Positions 26,835 through 37,419 are shown, counted from the first letter of the stretch. The stretch is 64,000 nt of DNA from Staphylococcus sp. M0911 (GCF_003491325.1 NZ_CP022881.1:992001-1056000); one strand, 5' to 3'. Notes: generated by a model not told the origin, from the sequence alone. Program-made: numbers and translations.

Positions 26835-27834
26835 GTTGAAGTTTTATTTATATAGTCAGGCATTTAAATCACCTATTGTGACACCTAAAGTGTCGTTAGA
26901 CAAAAGAGAATGTTTAGTTATCGAACTGATTACTGATACAGGTGATACGTATTTTGGTGAGTGCAATGCCTTTAAAACACCATGGTATGATAAGGAAACC
27001 ATATCATCGGTTAAACAACAGATTGAACAGTGGTTTGTATCAATTAAAAATAAAGATGTACATTCGTTTGAAGAATGGCAGGCATTATTGAATACATTAA
27101 ATCATTGTCCGGCAGCCCGCAGTACAGTTGTCATGGCGTTATATCAAATGTATTATAAACTTAAAGCATTTAAGGTTGAATATGGTGCTACCGTGAGTGG
27201 ATGGAGTGATGCCCAATTTGCGACGTTAAAGCAAACACAACCTAAACGTATAAAAGTGAAATATTCAAATCAATTAATTTCTGATATTAATAAATTAAAG
27301 TCATTAGAATTTCCATTTGATATTGTCATCGATGCAAATGAGTCACTCGATATCAATCAATACCAAGAAATAAATAAAAATACTAAGCAGAACATATTAT
27401 ATATAGAAGAACCATTTGCTAATATTAATACCTTAAAACAGTTTGATGATGAACCTCAATTACCTATTGCTATTGATGAAAAAGCTACATCAATTGATGA
27501 TATTCAGTTTATTGTTTCGCATTATCCAATTGATACGGTCGTACTCAAGCCGTTTAGATTAGGTGGCATTGACCGTGTTATCGAAACCATTGATTATCTA
27601 AAAAATAGGGGTATTAATATTGTTGTAGGTGGTATGTACGAATATGGATTGAGTCGATATTTTACTGCGATGTTATCTCAATATGGTGATTATCCTGGAG
27701 ATGTGACGCCAGCAGGCTATTATTTTGAAAATGATTTTGTGGAAAATGAAGGTATTTTAAAAGAGGGAATGATTGCATTCATCCCCCCAGTAGTTGATAG
27801 AAGTAAATTAGAATGTATTAATGGTGATGTTTAG
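26821..27834 (+). CDS. menC: o-Succinylbenzoate synthase
   Basis: Dehydrates SHCHC to o-succinylbenzoate. This is an enolase-superfamily enzyme of the OSBS/N-acylamino acid racemase branch, 337 residues. Visible landmarks are the catalytic Lys in RIKVKYS, metal ligands DANES, EEPF and IDEKAT, and the second Lys in [16 protein letters not shown] precedes the ATG inside the end of menE. Its last 17 bp overlap the convergent yidD gene. Confidence 0.94.
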   Translation: MKINELKFYLYSQAFKSPIVTPKVSLDKRECLVIELITDTGDTYFGECNAFKTPWYDKETISSVKQQIEQWFVSIKNKDVHSFEEWQALLNTLNHCPAARSTVVMALYQMYYKLKAFKVEYGATVSGWSDAQFATLKQTQPKRIKVKYSNQLISDINKLKSLEFPFDIVIDANESLDINQYQEINKNTKQNILYIEEPFANINTLKQFDDEPQLPIAIDEKATSIDDIQFIVSHYPIDTVVLKPFRLGGIDRVIETIDYLKNRGINIVVGGMYEYGLSRYFTAMLSQYGDYPGDVTPAGYYFENDFVENEGILKEGMIAFIPPVVDRSKLECINGDV

Positions 27835-28057
27835 ACTTATTTTTAGCAAGCGGTACTGGGTCATAGCCACCTTTATGTAGTGGATGGCATTTGAGTATGC
27901 GTCGAATGCCTAAATATAATCCTTTGAAAGCACCATGATATTGAATCGCTTCACGCGTATATTCTGAACATGTAGGATAAAAGCGACAAGTAGGTGGTGT
28001 TAATGGAGATATATAGCGTTGATAAAAATGTATCAAGGCTAGAAATATTTTTTTCAT
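27818..28057 (-). CDS. yidD: Membrane protein insertion efficiency factor YidD
   Basis: A 79-residue peripheral membrane protein that aids YidC-dependent insertion. Family signature is clear: [20 protein letters not shown], then [16 protein letters not shown] and [14 protein letters not shown]. The three conserved Cys are present. It overlaps the menC 3' end on the other strand. GGAGG precedes the ATG. Confidence 0.95.
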   Translation of the reverse strand: MKKIFLALIHFYQRYISPLTPPTCRFYPTCSEYTREAIQYHGAFKGLYLGIRRILKCHPLHKGGYDPVPLAKNKSKHHH

Positions 28058-28117
28058 AAAAAAGCCTCCAACCAGAATTTTGAATACAGTTATTTTAACA
28101 TATTATAAAGGAATGTG

Positions 28118-28591
28118 ATGTACTTGAAGTTTTTAGATAAAGACCAAAGAGAAGTGCAGTTAACATATAAAGCGAATACAGATAATCCAACAGGTAATCA
28201 CGTTCTTGCAATACCAGTATACCAAGGGAAGTTATTATTTACTCGACATAAAAATAGAGGTATTGAATTTCCTGGCGGCAAAAGAGAACATGGAGAATCA
28301 AGTATTGATGCTATCCAACGAGAATTATATGAAGAAACCGGCGCATATGTAGAAGAAATGCAGTATATTGCTCAATATACTGTGAAAACTAACGATGCCA
28401 CTAGGCTCGTCAAAGATGTTTATTTTATTCAAGTTTCATCTTTAGCCAATCGAACTGACTATTTAGAAACAGATGGCCCTTGTCTTTTTACTTCTATTAA
28501 AGACATACCATATAGTGAACGTAGTTTTTTGCTACAAGATGACGCCATTTTACACTGTTTTGAAAGGGTGACTTCACTTGGACTTTATTAA
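28118..28591 (+). CDS. NUDIX hydrolase (YtkD-like nucleoside triphosphatase)
   Basis: A 157-residue protein with a full NUDIX box (GGKREHGESSIDAIQRELYE then ETGA; GX5EX7REUXEEXGU). The B. subtilis YtkD branch cleaves 8-oxo-dGTP and removes RNA 5' phosphates; assignment to it rests on length and general resemblance. ATG 28118 and GTG 28115 are both possible after AAGGA. It overlaps the following hydrolase gene by 14 bp. Confidence 0.87.
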   Translation: MYLKFLDKDQREVQLTYKANTDNPTGNHVLAIPVYQGKLLFTRHKNRGIEFPGGKREHGESSIDAIQRELYEETGAYVEEMQYIAQYTVKTNDATRLVKDVYFIQVSSLANRTDYLETDGPCLFTSIKDIPYSERSFLLQDDAILHCFERVTSLGLY

Positions 28592-29351
28592 AATGAAAAG
28601 AATGCCGATTGAAATAGCTACGCACCAGTTTGATGAAATCACTTATGATGTTGATCATCTAAAAGTGAAAGCACTAATGATGACACCATATAGTAAAGTT
28701 AATCGAATCGTGGTTTATTTAAGAGGCGGAAAAGGACAAGTTGGTCGGGTACGAGCAGCTCGTTTAATGCAATTTTCCAATGAGCACACACTTGTTGTAG
28801 GCCCTTATTATAGAGGTAATAATGGTAGTGAAGGTAAAGATGAGTTTTATCGAGGAGATTTAAATGATGTCACTGAACTTATACGCATATTACATTCAAA
28901 ATATCCCAACGCGTTTATACATATGATTGGATTTTCTCGTGGTGGGTTGCAAGGCTTGCTAACATTTCAAGATTTACCAGTTGATAGTTATATCATTTGG
29001 GGTGGTGTTTCTGATATACATTTAATGTATGAAGAGCGTGTGGATTTAAGAGGGATGCTGAGAAGAATGGTAGGACATCCTAAAAAAGATCATGAAGCAT
29101 ATGAAGTTAGAGAAGCGATACAATATATTACACCGCAAAGTCCACCGATTTTAATTGTACATGGTGGTAAAGATAAACAGGTAGGTATTCATCAAGCTTA
29201 TTATCTAGAACGACAATTGAAAGATATTGGTGCACCTTATGATACATGTTATCAAATGGAAGAAGGACATGTACCTCGACCATTTGCTTTGCAAGAAACT
29301 TTAACGTATATACATAAATGGATGACTCAAATAGAAACAAACAAAAAATAG
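28578..29351 (+). CDS. Alpha/beta hydrolase of the prolyl-oligopeptidase-like type
   Basis: A 257-residue protein with a full catalytic triad: nucleophile Ser in IGFSRGGLQ, Asp in VHGGKDKQV and His in MEEGHVPRP. It starts at TTG (28578), for which GAAAGGGTG is well placed; ATG 28593 is an alternative. It overlaps the NUDIX gene and is likely translated with it. The substrate is unknown; related proteins are carboxylesterases or peptidases. Confidence 0.85.
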   Translation: MDFIKMKRMPIEIATHQFDEITYDVDHLKVKALMMTPYSKVNRIVVYLRGGKGQVGRVRAARLMQFSNEHTLVVGPYYRGNNGSEGKDEFYRGDLNDVTELIRILHSKYPNAFIHMIGFSRGGLQGLLTFQDLPVDSYIIWGGVSDIHLMYEERVDLRGMLRRMVGHPKKDHEAYEVREAIQYITPQSPPILIVHGGKDKQVGIHQAYYLERQLKDIGAPYDTCYQMEEGHVPRPFALQETLTYIHKWMTQIETNKK

Positions 29352-29381
29352 CGCAGCAGATTTAAGTCTGCCGCGCTTTAC
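29349..29381. terminator. Bidirectional terminator between the hydrolase and pckA
   Basis: AGCGCAGCAGA pairs with TCTGCCGCGCT. On the minus strand it is followed by a six-T run, making it the pckA terminator. Confidence 0.85.
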
Positions 29382-29383
29382 TT

Positions 29384-30976
29384 TTATTTATTGAAAGCAC
29401 CTTTGTCAGAAATATGTTCCACTTCAGGGCCGAATTTTTTGAAGTTATCTTCGAATCGTTGGATAAGATCATTTGCTTGTGCTTTATATTTTTCAGCGTC
29501 GCTCCAAGCATTAATAGGATTTAAAATAGTTTTTGGTACATCTTCGATTTCAACTGGAATATTTAAACCAAATGTTGAGTCTTTTGTAAACTCTGCATCT
29601 TTTAATTTACCTGAGATTGCTTGGTTAACCATTTGACGCGTATAGTGTAAACTAATTCTTCTACCAACACCATATTTTCCGCCAGTCCATCCAGTGTTAA
29701 CTAAATACACATCAACATCATGTTTATCAATTAATTCACCTAATAGGTCTGCATAAACAGTTGGATGTAGTGGTAAGAATGGTGCGCCGAAACAAGTAGA
29801 GAATGATGGTTCTGGTTCAGTTACACCACGTTCAGTACCTGCTAATTTAGACGTGAATCCACTTAAGAAATGATACATTGCTTGATCTTTAGTTAATTTT
29901 GAAATTGGAGGAATCACACCAAATGCATCTGCAGTTAAAAAGATAATCGTATTAGGATGTGCTGCTTTTGAAGGTAATACAATATTATCAATATGATGAA
30001 TAGGGTATGCCGCTCTTGTATTTTCAGTGAATTTATTATCATCGAAATCAACAGTACCATCTTCTTTAACGACTGTGTTTTCTAGGATAGTGCCGTATTC
30101 AATAGCATCATAAATTTGTGGTTCTTTTTCTTTTGAAAGATTGATCGCTTTTGCGTAGCAACCACCTTCAATGTTGAACACACCATTTTTATTCCAACCA
30201 TGTTCATCGTCACCGATTAATTTTCTTTCAGGATCAGCTGATAACGTTGTTTTACCTGTACCTGATAACCCAAAGAATAATGCGACATCGCCTTTTTCTC
30301 CTACGTTAGCAGAGCAATGCATACTCATAATATCTTGCATAGGTAATAAGTAGTTCATTACTGAGAAGATACCTTTTTTCATTTCACCAGCGTATTCTGT
30401 GCCACCGATTAAAATAACCTTATGCTTAAATGATACAATGACAAACGTTTCAGTTTTCGTACCATCAACTTCAGGATCAGCTTTAAAATGTGGTGCTGAT
30501 ACAATCGTAAAGTTAGGTTTGATTGATTTTGCTTCTTCTTTAGATTCAGGACGAATGAACATATTATGTGCAAATAAATTATGCCATGCTAATTCGTTAA
30601 TGACAGTTAATTTTAAACGTGAATCTTTATCACTACCTGCGTAGCCGTTAAACACATATAGTTCATCTTTTTTACCTAAGTAATCTAATACTTTATTATA
30701 AAGTTTTAAGAATGTTTCTTCATCGATAGGTTGATTGACGTCTCCCCAATCTACATTATCTCTATATGAAGGTTCAGTAACGATAAACTTATCTTTTGGT
30801 GAGCGACCAGTATATTTACCAGTGCTTGCGTTAATAGCGCCTAATTCAGTAAGTTCACCTTCATTATTATCTAAGATCTTATTGTAAAGTTGAGTTGTTG
30901 ATAGTTGAAACTTCGTTGATGGTTTTTCTAATAATTGTTTAATTTTTGACGTTTCAGAGTATGTATCAATCGACAT
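29384..30976 (-). CDS. pckA: Phosphoenolpyruvate carboxykinase (ATP)
   Basis: Turns oxaloacetate and ATP into PEP in gluconeogenesis. The 530-residue enzyme has the P-loop [20 protein letters not shown] (split here as [12 protein letters not shown]), the kinase-1a type motif IGDDEHGWN, and GARAAY-like [10 protein letters not shown]. The start at 30976 is chosen for GGAGGGATT before it; the frame could run to 31021. A cre-like palindrome lies 26-39 bp upstream of the start, which suits repression in glucose. Confidence 0.96.
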   Translation of the reverse strand: MSIDTYSETSKIKQLLEKPSTKFQLSTTQLYNKILDNNEGELTELGAINASTGKYTGRSPKDKFIVTEPSYRDNVDWGDVNQPIDEETFLKLYNKVLDYLGKKDELYVFNGYAGSDKDSRLKLTVINELAWHNLFAHNMFIRPESKEEAKSIKPNFTIVSAPHFKADPEVDGTKTETFVIVSFKHKVILIGGTEYAGEMKKGIFSVMNYLLPMQDIMSMHCSANVGEKGDVALFFGLSGTGKTTLSADPERKLIGDDEHGWNKNGVFNIEGGCYAKAINLSKEKEPQIYDAIEYGTILENTVVKEDGTVDFDDNKFTENTRAAYPIHHIDNIVLPSKAAHPNTIIFLTADAFGVIPPISKLTKDQAMYHFLSGFTSKLAGTERGVTEPEPSFSTCFGAPFLPLHPTVYADLLGELIDKHDVDVYLVNTGWTGGKYGVGRRISLHYTRQMVNQAISGKLKDAEFTKDSTFGLNIPVEIEDVPKTILNPINAWSDAEKYKAQANDLIQRFEDNFKKFGPEVEHISDKGAFNK

Positions 30977-31001
30977 ACTTAATCCCTCCAGATAGTTATA
31001 A

Positions 31002-31015
31002 TGTAAGCCTTTACA
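31002..31015 (-). promoter_or_regulatory. cre-like palindrome upstream of pckA
   Basis: TGTAAAGGCTTACA (minus strand) is an almost perfect dyad, one base off the core CG of the CcpA consensus. It sits just before the pckA ribosome binding site. Confidence 0.5.
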
Positions 31016-31129
31016 TTTCAATAGTATAACATATCAATTTAATTAATCCACCGTAAATTATTACTAAAATAACTTAAATCATAAATTGACATTAATTCTC
31101 TTATTAGGTAGTATTAATTTTAACGGATT

Positions 31130-31245
31130 CTCTTATCCTGAGTGGTGGAGGGACATGGACCCAATGAAACCCAGCAACCTCTTTTTACATATAAAAAGAA
31201 AGGTGCCAAACCGTTTGCAGACACATAATGTCTGAACGATAAGAG
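31130..31245 (+). ncRNA. SAM-I (S-box) riboswitch upstream of metK
   Basis: P1 is closed perfectly by CTCTTATC (31130-31137) and GATAAGAG (31238-31245). The core has the conserved GAGGGACATGGACCCAATGA stretch, AACCCAGCAACC and the P3/P4 arms (AGAAAGGTGCCAAACC). It binds S-adenosylmethionine and ends transcription through the hairpin that follows. Confidence 0.97.
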
Positions 31246-31259
31246 CGAATGGACGTATA

Positions 31260-31303
31260 AGAGCCTTCACTCTATCTAGGTAGTAGTAGAAGGCTCTTTT
31301 ATT
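31260..31303 (+). terminator. Riboswitch-controlled terminator before metK
   Basis: AGAGCCTTC pairs with GAAGGCTCT and is followed by TTTATTT. It is the expression platform of the SAM riboswitch. Confidence 0.9.
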
Positions 31304-31353
31304 TAGCTCATATAAAAGAGAATTATCGTAATATATTTTAAAAGGAGCAAAAC

Positions 31354-32553
31354 ATGACTAACAATAAACGATTATTTACTTCAGAATCAGTAACTGAAGG
31401 ACATCCAGATAAAATTGCTGATCAGGTATCTGATGCAATCTTAGACGAAATTCTTAAAGACGACCCTAATGCACGTGTCGCTTGTGAGACAACAGTGACA
31501 ACCGGAATGGCATTAATTTCAGGTGAAATTTCAACAACGACATATGTTGACATTCCAAAAGTAGTAAGAGAGACAATTAAAGATATTGGTTATACACGTG
31601 CCAAATATGGTTATGATTCACAAACAATGGCGGTTTTAACTGCAATTGATGAACAATCACCAGATATCGCTCAAGGTGTTGATACAGCATTAGAATACCG
31701 TGATGATATTTCTGAAGAAGAAATTGAAGCAACTGGTGCAGGTGACCAAGGATTAATGTTTGGCTATGCTACAAACGAAACAGATACTTATATGCCGTTA
31801 CCTATTTTCTTATCTCATCAATTAGCGAAACGTCTATCAGATGTACGTAAAGATGACATTATAGATTATTTACGTCCAGATGGTAAGGTTCAAGTCACTG
31901 TAGAATATGATGAAAATGATAAACCTAAACGCATTGATACTATTGTTGTATCAACACAACACGCTGAAGATAAATCGTTAGAAGAAATTCAAAACGATAT
32001 TAAAAAACATGTCATTTATCCAACTGTTCCAGAATCATTAATGGATGATAAGACGAAATTCTATATTAATCCTACAGGACGTTTTGTAATCGGTGGACCA
32101 CAAGGGGATGCTGGATTAACAGGACGTAAGATTATTGTAGATACGTACGGAGGTTATGCACGCCATGGTGGTGGTTGCTTCAGTGGTAAGGATCCAACTA
32201 AAGTAGACCGTTCTGCCGCTTATGCTGCAAGATATGTAGCGAAGAATATTGTTGCTGCAGAATTAGCTGAACAATGTGAAGTACAACTTGCTTATGCTAT
32301 TGGTGTAGCTGAACCAGTATCTATAGCTATTGATACGTTCGGGACAGGTAAAGTGTCTGAGTCTGAATTAGTAGAAGCAGTTAGAGCAAACTTTGATTTA
32401 AGACCAGCTGGTATCATTAAAATGTTAGATTTAAAACAACCTATTTATAAACAAACTGCTGCATACGGTCATTTTGGACGTACTGACGTATTATTACCAT
32501 GGGAAAAATTGGATAAAGTCAACGTTTTAAAAGATACGATTAACAAGGCTTAA
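31354..32553 (+). CDS. metK: S-adenosylmethionine synthetase
   Basis: Makes SAM from methionine and ATP. The 399-residue enzyme has [17 protein letters not shown] at the N-terminus, [16 protein letters not shown] (ATP site), and the glycine-rich loop [26 protein letters not shown] precedes the ATG. It is controlled by the SAM riboswitch immediately upstream, closing a feedback loop with its own product. Confidence 0.98.
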   Translation: MTNNKRLFTSESVTEGHPDKIADQVSDAILDEILKDDPNARVACETTVTTGMALISGEISTTTYVDIPKVVRETIKDIGYTRAKYGYDSQTMAVLTAIDEQSPDIAQGVDTALEYRDDISEEEIEATGAGDQGLMFGYATNETDTYMPLPIFLSHQLAKRLSDVRKDDIIDYLRPDGKVQVTVEYDENDKPKRIDTIVVSTQHAEDKSLEEIQNDIKKHVIYPTVPESLMDDKTKFYINPTGRFVIGGPQGDAGLTGRKIIVDTYGGYARHGGGCFSGKDPTKVDRSAAYAARYVAKNIVAAELAEQCEVQLAYAIGVAEPVSIAIDTFGTGKVSESELVEAVRANFDLRPAGIIKMLDLKQPIYKQTAAYGHFGRTDVLLPWEKLDKVNVLKDTINKA

Positions 32554-32672
32554 ACAAAATAGCATGTGAGATGTTTGAAATATAATAAGATAAATTGCGA
32601 CAAGATGTCGAAAATGTCTTGATTATGTTTTATAATTAATTGTATTGATCATATAAAAGGAGCGTTGATGTG

Positions 32673-33581
32673 ATGAGTTTATCTTCACCTATTGGTATAG
32701 GGTTAATTGTTGCAGTAGTTATTGCAATTATCTTTTTTGTACTATTTTTAATTGCATTAAATAGTAAGAAAAAGATTAAGCAACAAACAGAAGAAGAATA
32801 CCAACAAAAAGAACAAAGTATAAAGGCATCTCATGAAGAAGCTTTGGAAAAAGAACGTATTGAGAATAAAAAGACAGTTACGAAACAAAAAGAAGATTAT
32901 GAAGCTACAGTAAATAGTAAAGAAAGAGAAATTGATGCATTAAAGCTATTTTCTAAAAACCATAGTGAATATGTAACTGATATGCGATTAATTGGTATTC
33001 GTGAGCGTTTAGTCAATGAAAAACGTATTCGTCCTGAAGATATGCATATCATGGCTAATATTTTCTTACCGACAAATGAATTAAATAAGATTGAAAGAAT
33101 TAGTCATCTCGTTCTTACACGTACTGGATTATATATTATTGATTCTCAATTATTAAAAGGTCATGTATATAATGGTATTAGTGGCGCTCAATTTTCTGAG
33201 CTACCAACAATGGAACAAGTATTTAATACGTTGGAATTAGATAAAGGAACGCCTCAAACATTAGTACTTGATCAAAATAGTGACGAAAAATCATTATCAT
33301 TTATAAACTATTCAGATGAGATTCAACAAATACAGAATGTAGCTGGTGACTTACAAAGTAAATTAAATACTAAGTATACACCAACATCTATTCTTTACTT
33401 TAACCCTAAAAATGAAGGAGATGTTACTATTTCTAATTATGCTCAAAATAGTAATGTCAAAGTATTAGTTGGACCTGAACAACTAGATGAATTCTTTAAC
33501 AAATTTGTATTCCATGGACGTATTCAATATAATGTCGATGATTTACAACAAATCATGGAACAAATCGAATCATTTAATTAA
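32673..33581 (+). CDS. Membrane-anchored NERD-domain-like protein
   Basis: A 302-residue protein. It starts with one transmembrane segment (GIGLIVAVVIAIIFFVLFLIAL), then has a charged coiled coil (about residues 30-85, rich in Glu, Lys and Gln) and a NERD-like domain (about 95-240, IFLPTNELNKIERISHLVLT, GLYIIDSQLLKGHVYN). NERD proteins resemble nuclease folds and often act in DNA processing, but the role of this one is unknown. GTG 32670 is an alternative start for the same AAAGGAG site. A terminator follows at once. Confidence 0.75.
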   Translation: MSLSSPIGIGLIVAVVIAIIFFVLFLIALNSKKKIKQQTEEEYQQKEQSIKASHEEALEKERIENKKTVTKQKEDYEATVNSKEREIDALKLFSKNHSEYVTDMRLIGIRERLVNEKRIRPEDMHIMANIFLPTNELNKIERISHLVLTRTGLYIIDSQLLKGHVYNGISGAQFSELPTMEQVFNTLELDKGTPQTLVLDQNSDEKSLSFINYSDEIQQIQNVAGDLQSKLNTKYTPTSILYFNPKNEGDVTISNYAQNSNVKVLVGPEQLDEFFNKFVFHGRIQYNVDDLQQIMEQIESFN

Positions 33582-33590
33582 ATATCAACG

Positions 33591-33626
33591 AAGCTAGTAG
33601 GGATTTTATCTCTACTAGCTTTTTTA
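33591..33626 (+). terminator. Terminator after the NERD protein gene
   Basis: AAGCTAGTAG pairs with CTACTAGCTT, followed by a T run. Confidence 0.88.
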
Positions 33627-33732
33627 GTTTTGAGCACAGATATTGAAATTTATATGACTTATGTTTAATCTGAGTTTTATCTACTTTCATAGGGTATAGA
33701 ATATTGAAATTGTATTTAAGGAGTGGGAATGT

Positions 33733-34569
33733 ATGGATAATATTAAATTTTATAATGGTCATACGATGCCGAAAGTTGGTCTAGGTACATTTAGAGTTGA
33801 AAATAATGATGATTGTACAAAAGCTGTTAAATACGCAATTGAAAATGGATATAGAAGTATCGATACAGCAAAGGTATATGGTAATGAAGAAAAGGTAGGA
33901 CAAGGTATTAAAGAAGGGCTTGAATCTGCAGGCTTAAAACGTGAGGATTTATTTATTACCTCAAAATTATGGTTAGAAGATTATGGTAGAGAAAATGTTG
34001 AACAAGCCTACGAAAATAGTTTGAAAAGGTTAGATTTAGATTATCTAGATTTGTATTTAATGCATTGGCCGGGTACGAATGAAGCCCTAATGATAGATAC
34101 ATGGCAAGGTATGGAAGATTTATATAAACAAGAGCGTGTTAAAAATATTGGAGTGAGTAACTTTAATGTAGATCATTTTGAAGCGTTACTAGCTCAAGTA
34201 TCTATTAAGCCTGTAATTAACCAAGTTGAGTTCCATCCATACTTAACTCAAAAAGAGTTGAGACAATATTTAGATGTTCAAAATATTGTGATGGAATCTT
34301 GGTCACCATTAATGAACGCGCAAATATTAGATGATGAAGTAGTTAATCAAGTAGCACAAGAAGTTGGGCAAACGCCAGCACAAGTGATTATTAGATGGAA
34401 CTATCAACATCAAGTAGTCACAATTCCTAAATCAGTAACACCTCACCGTATTGACGAAAATCTAAATATATTAGATTTTGAATTAAATGATGACCAAATG
34501 AAAAAATTAGATGACCTAAATCAAAATAAAAGAATTGGGCCAGACCCTTCAGAATTTAATGGGAAATAA
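33733..34569 (+). CDS. Aldo/keto reductase
   Basis: A 278-residue NADPH-dependent reductase of the AKR5-like bacterial group. The catalytic tetrad is visible: Asp in YRSIDTAKVYGNE (with the Tyr), Lys in FITSKLWLED and His in LYLMHWPG. Cofactor motif IPKSVTPHRIDENL is near the C-terminus. GGAGTGGG lies upstream of the ATG. It is monocistronic and ends in a bidirectional terminator. The physiological substrate is unknown; the family reduces methylglyoxal and similar carbonyls. Confidence 0.9.
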   Translation: MDNIKFYNGHTMPKVGLGTFRVENNDDCTKAVKYAIENGYRSIDTAKVYGNEEKVGQGIKEGLESAGLKREDLFITSKLWLEDYGRENVEQAYENSLKRLDLDYLDLYLMHWPGTNEALMIDTWQGMEDLYKQERVKNIGVSNFNVDHFEALLAQVSIKPVINQVEFHPYLTQKELRQYLDVQNIVMESWSPLMNAQILDDEVVNQVAQEVGQTPAQVIIRWNYQHQVVTIPKSVTPHRIDENLNILDFELNDDQMKKLDDLNQNKRIGPDPSEFNGK

Positions 34570-34575
34570 TATGAC

Positions 34576-34613
34576 AAAACCACGTCCTCAATCGAACAGG
34601 GGACGTGGTTTTA
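34576..34613. terminator. Bidirectional terminator between the reductase and the crcB pair
   Basis: AAAACCACGTCC pairs with GGACGTGGTTTT. Confidence 0.9.
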
Positions 34614-34627
34614 ATGAATATCATTAG

Positions 34628-34987
34628 TTATTGAAATAAATGATATGCAAAATAGCAACTTGCAAAGGCACCAACAAATTGCAAGAGCGTATAAATAATA
34701 AAAGGTATAGGCTTAAATTGAGGAGATACCATGCCTACAAGTTCATTAGATAAGGTTGAAAATGTTGTTAACCCGCCTAAAATACCTGTGATGAAGAATG
34801 GATTCATCCATTTGATGTGAAGTGATAAGCCTGATATGGCACCAATTAACATACATCCAACAATATTAACTATCAAAGTACCAACAGGTAATCTGGTATT
34901 AAAGTGATTGAAGTAATTTGATATCAACGCACGACTCATCGCACCAATACCGCCGCCCAGCATAACTAATACCATTGTCATTATCAT
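34628..34987 (-). CDS. crcB: Fluoride ion channel subunit CrcB/Fluc (second copy)
   Basis: A 119-residue, four-helix protein that exports F-. Motifs: [32 protein letters not shown] and [16 protein letters not shown]. The Asn and Phe residues that line the Fluc pore are in the last two. It overlaps the first crcB by 4 bp (34984-34987), so the two products are likely made together; paired Fluc genes can form heterodimers. Confidence 0.94.
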   Translation of the reverse strand: MIMTMVLVMLGGGIGAMSRALISNYFNHFNTRLPVGTLIVNIVGCMLIGAISGLSLHIKWMNPFFITGILGGLTTFSTLSNELVGMVSPQFKPIPFIIYTLLQFVGAFASCYFAYHLFQ

Positions 34988-35346
34988 ATCTGCTCACCTA
35001 ATTTCTTGCCTAATAAACATAAAAGGATACATAGGATGTAACTAATCAAAGCATAAAAGATTAATAACGCCCATTGTTGCTGATTAAACATTTGAACGAG
35101 TTCGAATTGAAATGTAGAAAAAGTAGTCAATGCTCCCATGAATCCAGTAGTGACAGCTTTTTTTAATAAAGGATTATTGTTAAATAACTTAATAGTTAAA
35201 GCCGACAAAAATCCCATAAAAAAGCCACCTATTAAATTGGCACTTAATGTGCCTATAGGTATGTCATGTCCATGATTAAAGAAAGAAAACAGATATCTCA
35301 TTAATGCACCAAAGGCGCCACCAATAAAAATAAATAAATATTGCAT
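34984..35346 (-). CDS. crcB: Fluoride ion channel subunit CrcB/Fluc (first copy)
   Basis: A 120-residue, four-helix protein with [34 protein letters not shown] and [16 protein letters not shown]. The start at 35346 ([10 protein letters not shown]) is chosen because it gives a normal N-terminus and has GAAGGGATT upstream. The frame extends to 35436, but that would add 30 polar residues foreign to the family. No fluoride riboswitch was recognised upstream. Confidence 0.92.
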   Translation of the reverse strand: MQYLFIFIGGAFGALMRYLFSFFNHGHDIPIGTLSANLIGGFFMGFLSALTIKLFNNNPLLKKAVTTGFMGALTTFSTFQFELVQMFNQQQWALLIFYALISYILCILLCLLGKKLGEQI

Positions 35347-35424
35347 TTTTTTAATCCCTTCAATTTGGTCAGTCACAAAATATATAATTCTATATCTAGA
35401 ATGATTGGATTTCATATATAAAAC

Positions 35425-35460
35425 TAAATCAACCAATTCTCATGGAAAAGGTTGATTTGT
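35425..35460. terminator. Hairpin between the small membrane gene and crcB
   Basis: AAATCAACC pairs with GGTTGATTT. It probably ends the minus-strand gene at 35485-35790. Confidence 0.65.
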
Positions 35461-35484
35461 ATACGTCCACATTACATAAATACT

Positions 35485-35790
35485 TTAAAAAAGGAAACCA
35501 TATGTATGTAATGAAGATAAAATATGAATGATAATCACAATGAAAATAAGAATAGGCAATAACTTACTACCAATTCTTATCCAATCTTGTTTTTCACGCG
35601 CGTGTTTGATAGATTTATCTGCAAATATCACAGAAGCAATCAAAATAATGACGTTGATCACACTACATGCGATGACCAATTTAACGAATGAACCTAAAAC
35701 ACTATTCAGAAATGGGTTGTTTGTATTAAAGAAAAAGCTTATCGCTAATAGTAGTAATGTAATATAAAAGTAAATTTTAGATTTTGACAT
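35485..35790 (-). CDS. Small three-helix membrane protein
   Basis: A 101-residue protein with three hydrophobic segments (IYFYITLLLLAISFFF, LVIACSVINVIILIASVIF, LLPILIFIVIIIHILSSL) and short charged loops. AGGAGG lies 6 bp before the ATG at 35790; the ATG two codons earlier would be too close. No family is recognised. It is separated from crcB by a hairpin, so co-transcription is not certain. Confidence 0.8.
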   Translation of the reverse strand: MSKSKIYFYITLLLLAISFFFNTNNPFLNSVLGSFVKLVIACSVINVIILIASVIFADKSIKHAREKQDWIRIGSKLLPILIFIVIIIHILSSLHTYGFLF

Positions 35791-36045
35791 GCGCATCCTC
35801 CTAGATGGTTATCATTACAATATACTACCATTTTTTAGGATATGAGAATAGTATAAATTAATATAAAAAATATGGTGAAATATGAAATCCTATGATATAG
35901 GCAAATAATTCGCTTACATTTCAAAAGCATGTTATAAATTATTTATAAATCATTAATGATGTTAAGTTAAATAATCAAGCTTACATACTTAAATAATGTG
36001 ACCATTGATGTTTAAGCAATGTTATCGGTTAAGGAGGAATTCGTA

Positions 36046-36759
36046 ATGAGACAATTAAATGTAGAGGTATTTGCTGATGGTGCAGATATCGAAGAAATGA
36101 AAGCTGCATACAAAAATAAACAAGTAGACGGATTTACGACTAATCCAAGTTTAATGGCAAAAGCTGGTGTAACAGATTATAAAGCATTTGCTGAAGAAGC
36201 AGTGAGAGAAATTCCTGATGCTTCAATTTCATTTGAAGTATTCGCAGATGATTTAGAAACAATGGAAAAAGAAGCTGAAATCTTAAAACAATATGGTGAC
36301 AATGTATTTGTTAAAATTCCTATTGTTACAACGGATGGTACTTCTACCATTCCATTAATTAAAGCTTTATCAGCTAAACAAGTAAGACTAAATGTTACTG
36401 CTGTTTATACGATTGAACAAGTTAAAGAAATTACTGAAGCTGTAACAGAAGGTGTACCAACATATGTATCTGTATTCGCTGGTCGTATCGCCGACACTGG
36501 TGTAGATCCATTACCATTAATGAAAGAAGCCGTCGAAATTACACATAGTAAAAAAGGCGTTAAATTATTATGGGCTAGTTGCCGTGAATTATTTAATGTA
36601 ATTCAAGCTGATGAAATTGGTGCAGATATCATTACATGTCCTGCGGATGTTGTTAAGAAGGTCAATAATAATTTAGGTAGAGATGTAGAAGAACTATCTA
36701 TTGATACTGTTAAAGGTTTTGCTAAAGATATTCAAAGTTCAGGATTATCTATTTTATAA
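36046..36759 (+). CDS. tal: Transaldolase / fructose-6-phosphate aldolase-like (TalC type)
   Basis: A 237-residue class I aldolase of the pentose phosphate pathway. The Schiff-base Lys is in NVFVKIPIVTTDG. TTNPSLMAKAG at the N-terminus, and VSVFAGRIADTG in the middle, are family motifs. TAAGGAGG lies 8 bp before ATG 36046, which is preferred over 36019. Its short length puts it in the FSA/TalC group rather than with long transaldolases. A long terminator follows. Confidence 0.93.
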   Translation: MRQLNVEVFADGADIEEMKAAYKNKQVDGFTTNPSLMAKAGVTDYKAFAEEAVREIPDASISFEVFADDLETMEKEAEILKQYGDNVFVKIPIVTTDGTSTIPLIKALSAKQVRLNVTAVYTIEQVKEITEAVTEGVPTYVSVFAGRIADTGVDPLPLMKEAVEITHSKKGVKLLWASCRELFNVIQADEIGADIITCPADVVKKVNNNLGRDVEELSIDTVKGFAKDIQSSGLSIL

Positions 36760-36805
36760 GCAATCATTAAAGTGATATCGAAGCTGAAGTATAAGATATT
36801 GAAGT

Positions 36806-36872
36806 AGCCAATCGCCCGTACATGTTTTCAAATTTTATTTTAAGATAACAATGTACGATGGATTGGCTTTTC
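36806..36872 (+). terminator. Terminator after tal
   Basis: AGCCAATC and GTACAT pair with ATGTAC and GATTGGCT around a long AT-rich loop, followed by TTTTCTT. Confidence 0.75.
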
Positions 36873-36963
36873 TTATTAATAAATTTAATTTTGAATTGAT
36901 TGATGGTTCAAAGTCATCTATGATATATAAATAACCAATTAGAGTAGAGGTGCAATTCTAGCT

Positions 36964-37419
36964 ATGGATAAAAATACATTTAGTGCTAGAGTAAAAAAGC
37001 AATTATGGTTCTTAAATAAAACAGAAAAAGATCAACTTAATCAAGAATTGAACCAATTGAATGAACATGACGCGGATGTTTTAAATAAACCTGTCAAATT
37101 TTCAAATCAATTTTTAAGAACACATGTCTTTCAACAAAAAATGATTAGTTCATTCAGTCTTGTATTATTATTGATGGGAATCGTTTTTACATATGTGATA
37201 TTACTAGGTGGCTTTCTATTTGGATTAATCACAAGTCTCACAGCTGTTAATTATTTTATTAACCCACAAGTAACTCTATCAACAATGACAGTGACTTTAA
37301 TTATCGTAGGGGCTATTCTATTGATGATCGTTTCTCTGTTCTTAATTAAGAAAGTAACTGCATTTTTTACTAAAAAGTTATTAGAATATAAATTTAATAA
37401 GCAGAATACGAATGTGTAA
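36964..37419 (+). CDS. Two-helix membrane protein beside the sigS locus
   Basis: A 151-residue protein. It has a soluble N-terminal part (LWFLNKTEKDQLNQELNQLN) that recalls the helix at the start of DUF1700-type proteins, then two or three membrane segments (FSLVLLLMGIVFTYVILLGG, MTVTLIIVGAILLMIVSLF) and a basic tail. The function is unknown. AGAGGTG is upstream of the ATG. It is convergent with comK2, and their 3' ends overlap by 26 bp. Confidence 0.78.
   Translation: MDKNTFSARVKKQLWFLNKTEKDQLNQELNQLNEHDADVLNKPVKFSNQFLRTHVFQQKMISSFSLVLLLMGIVFTYVILLGGFLFGLITSLTAVNYFINPQVTLSTMTVTLIIVGAILLMIVSLFLIKKVTAFFTKKLLEYKFNKQNTNV

Noticed and set aside
35347..35484. Fluoride riboswitch upstream of crcB
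   Set aside because: The crcB-motif core was not found; only a simple hairpin (35425-35460) is present.
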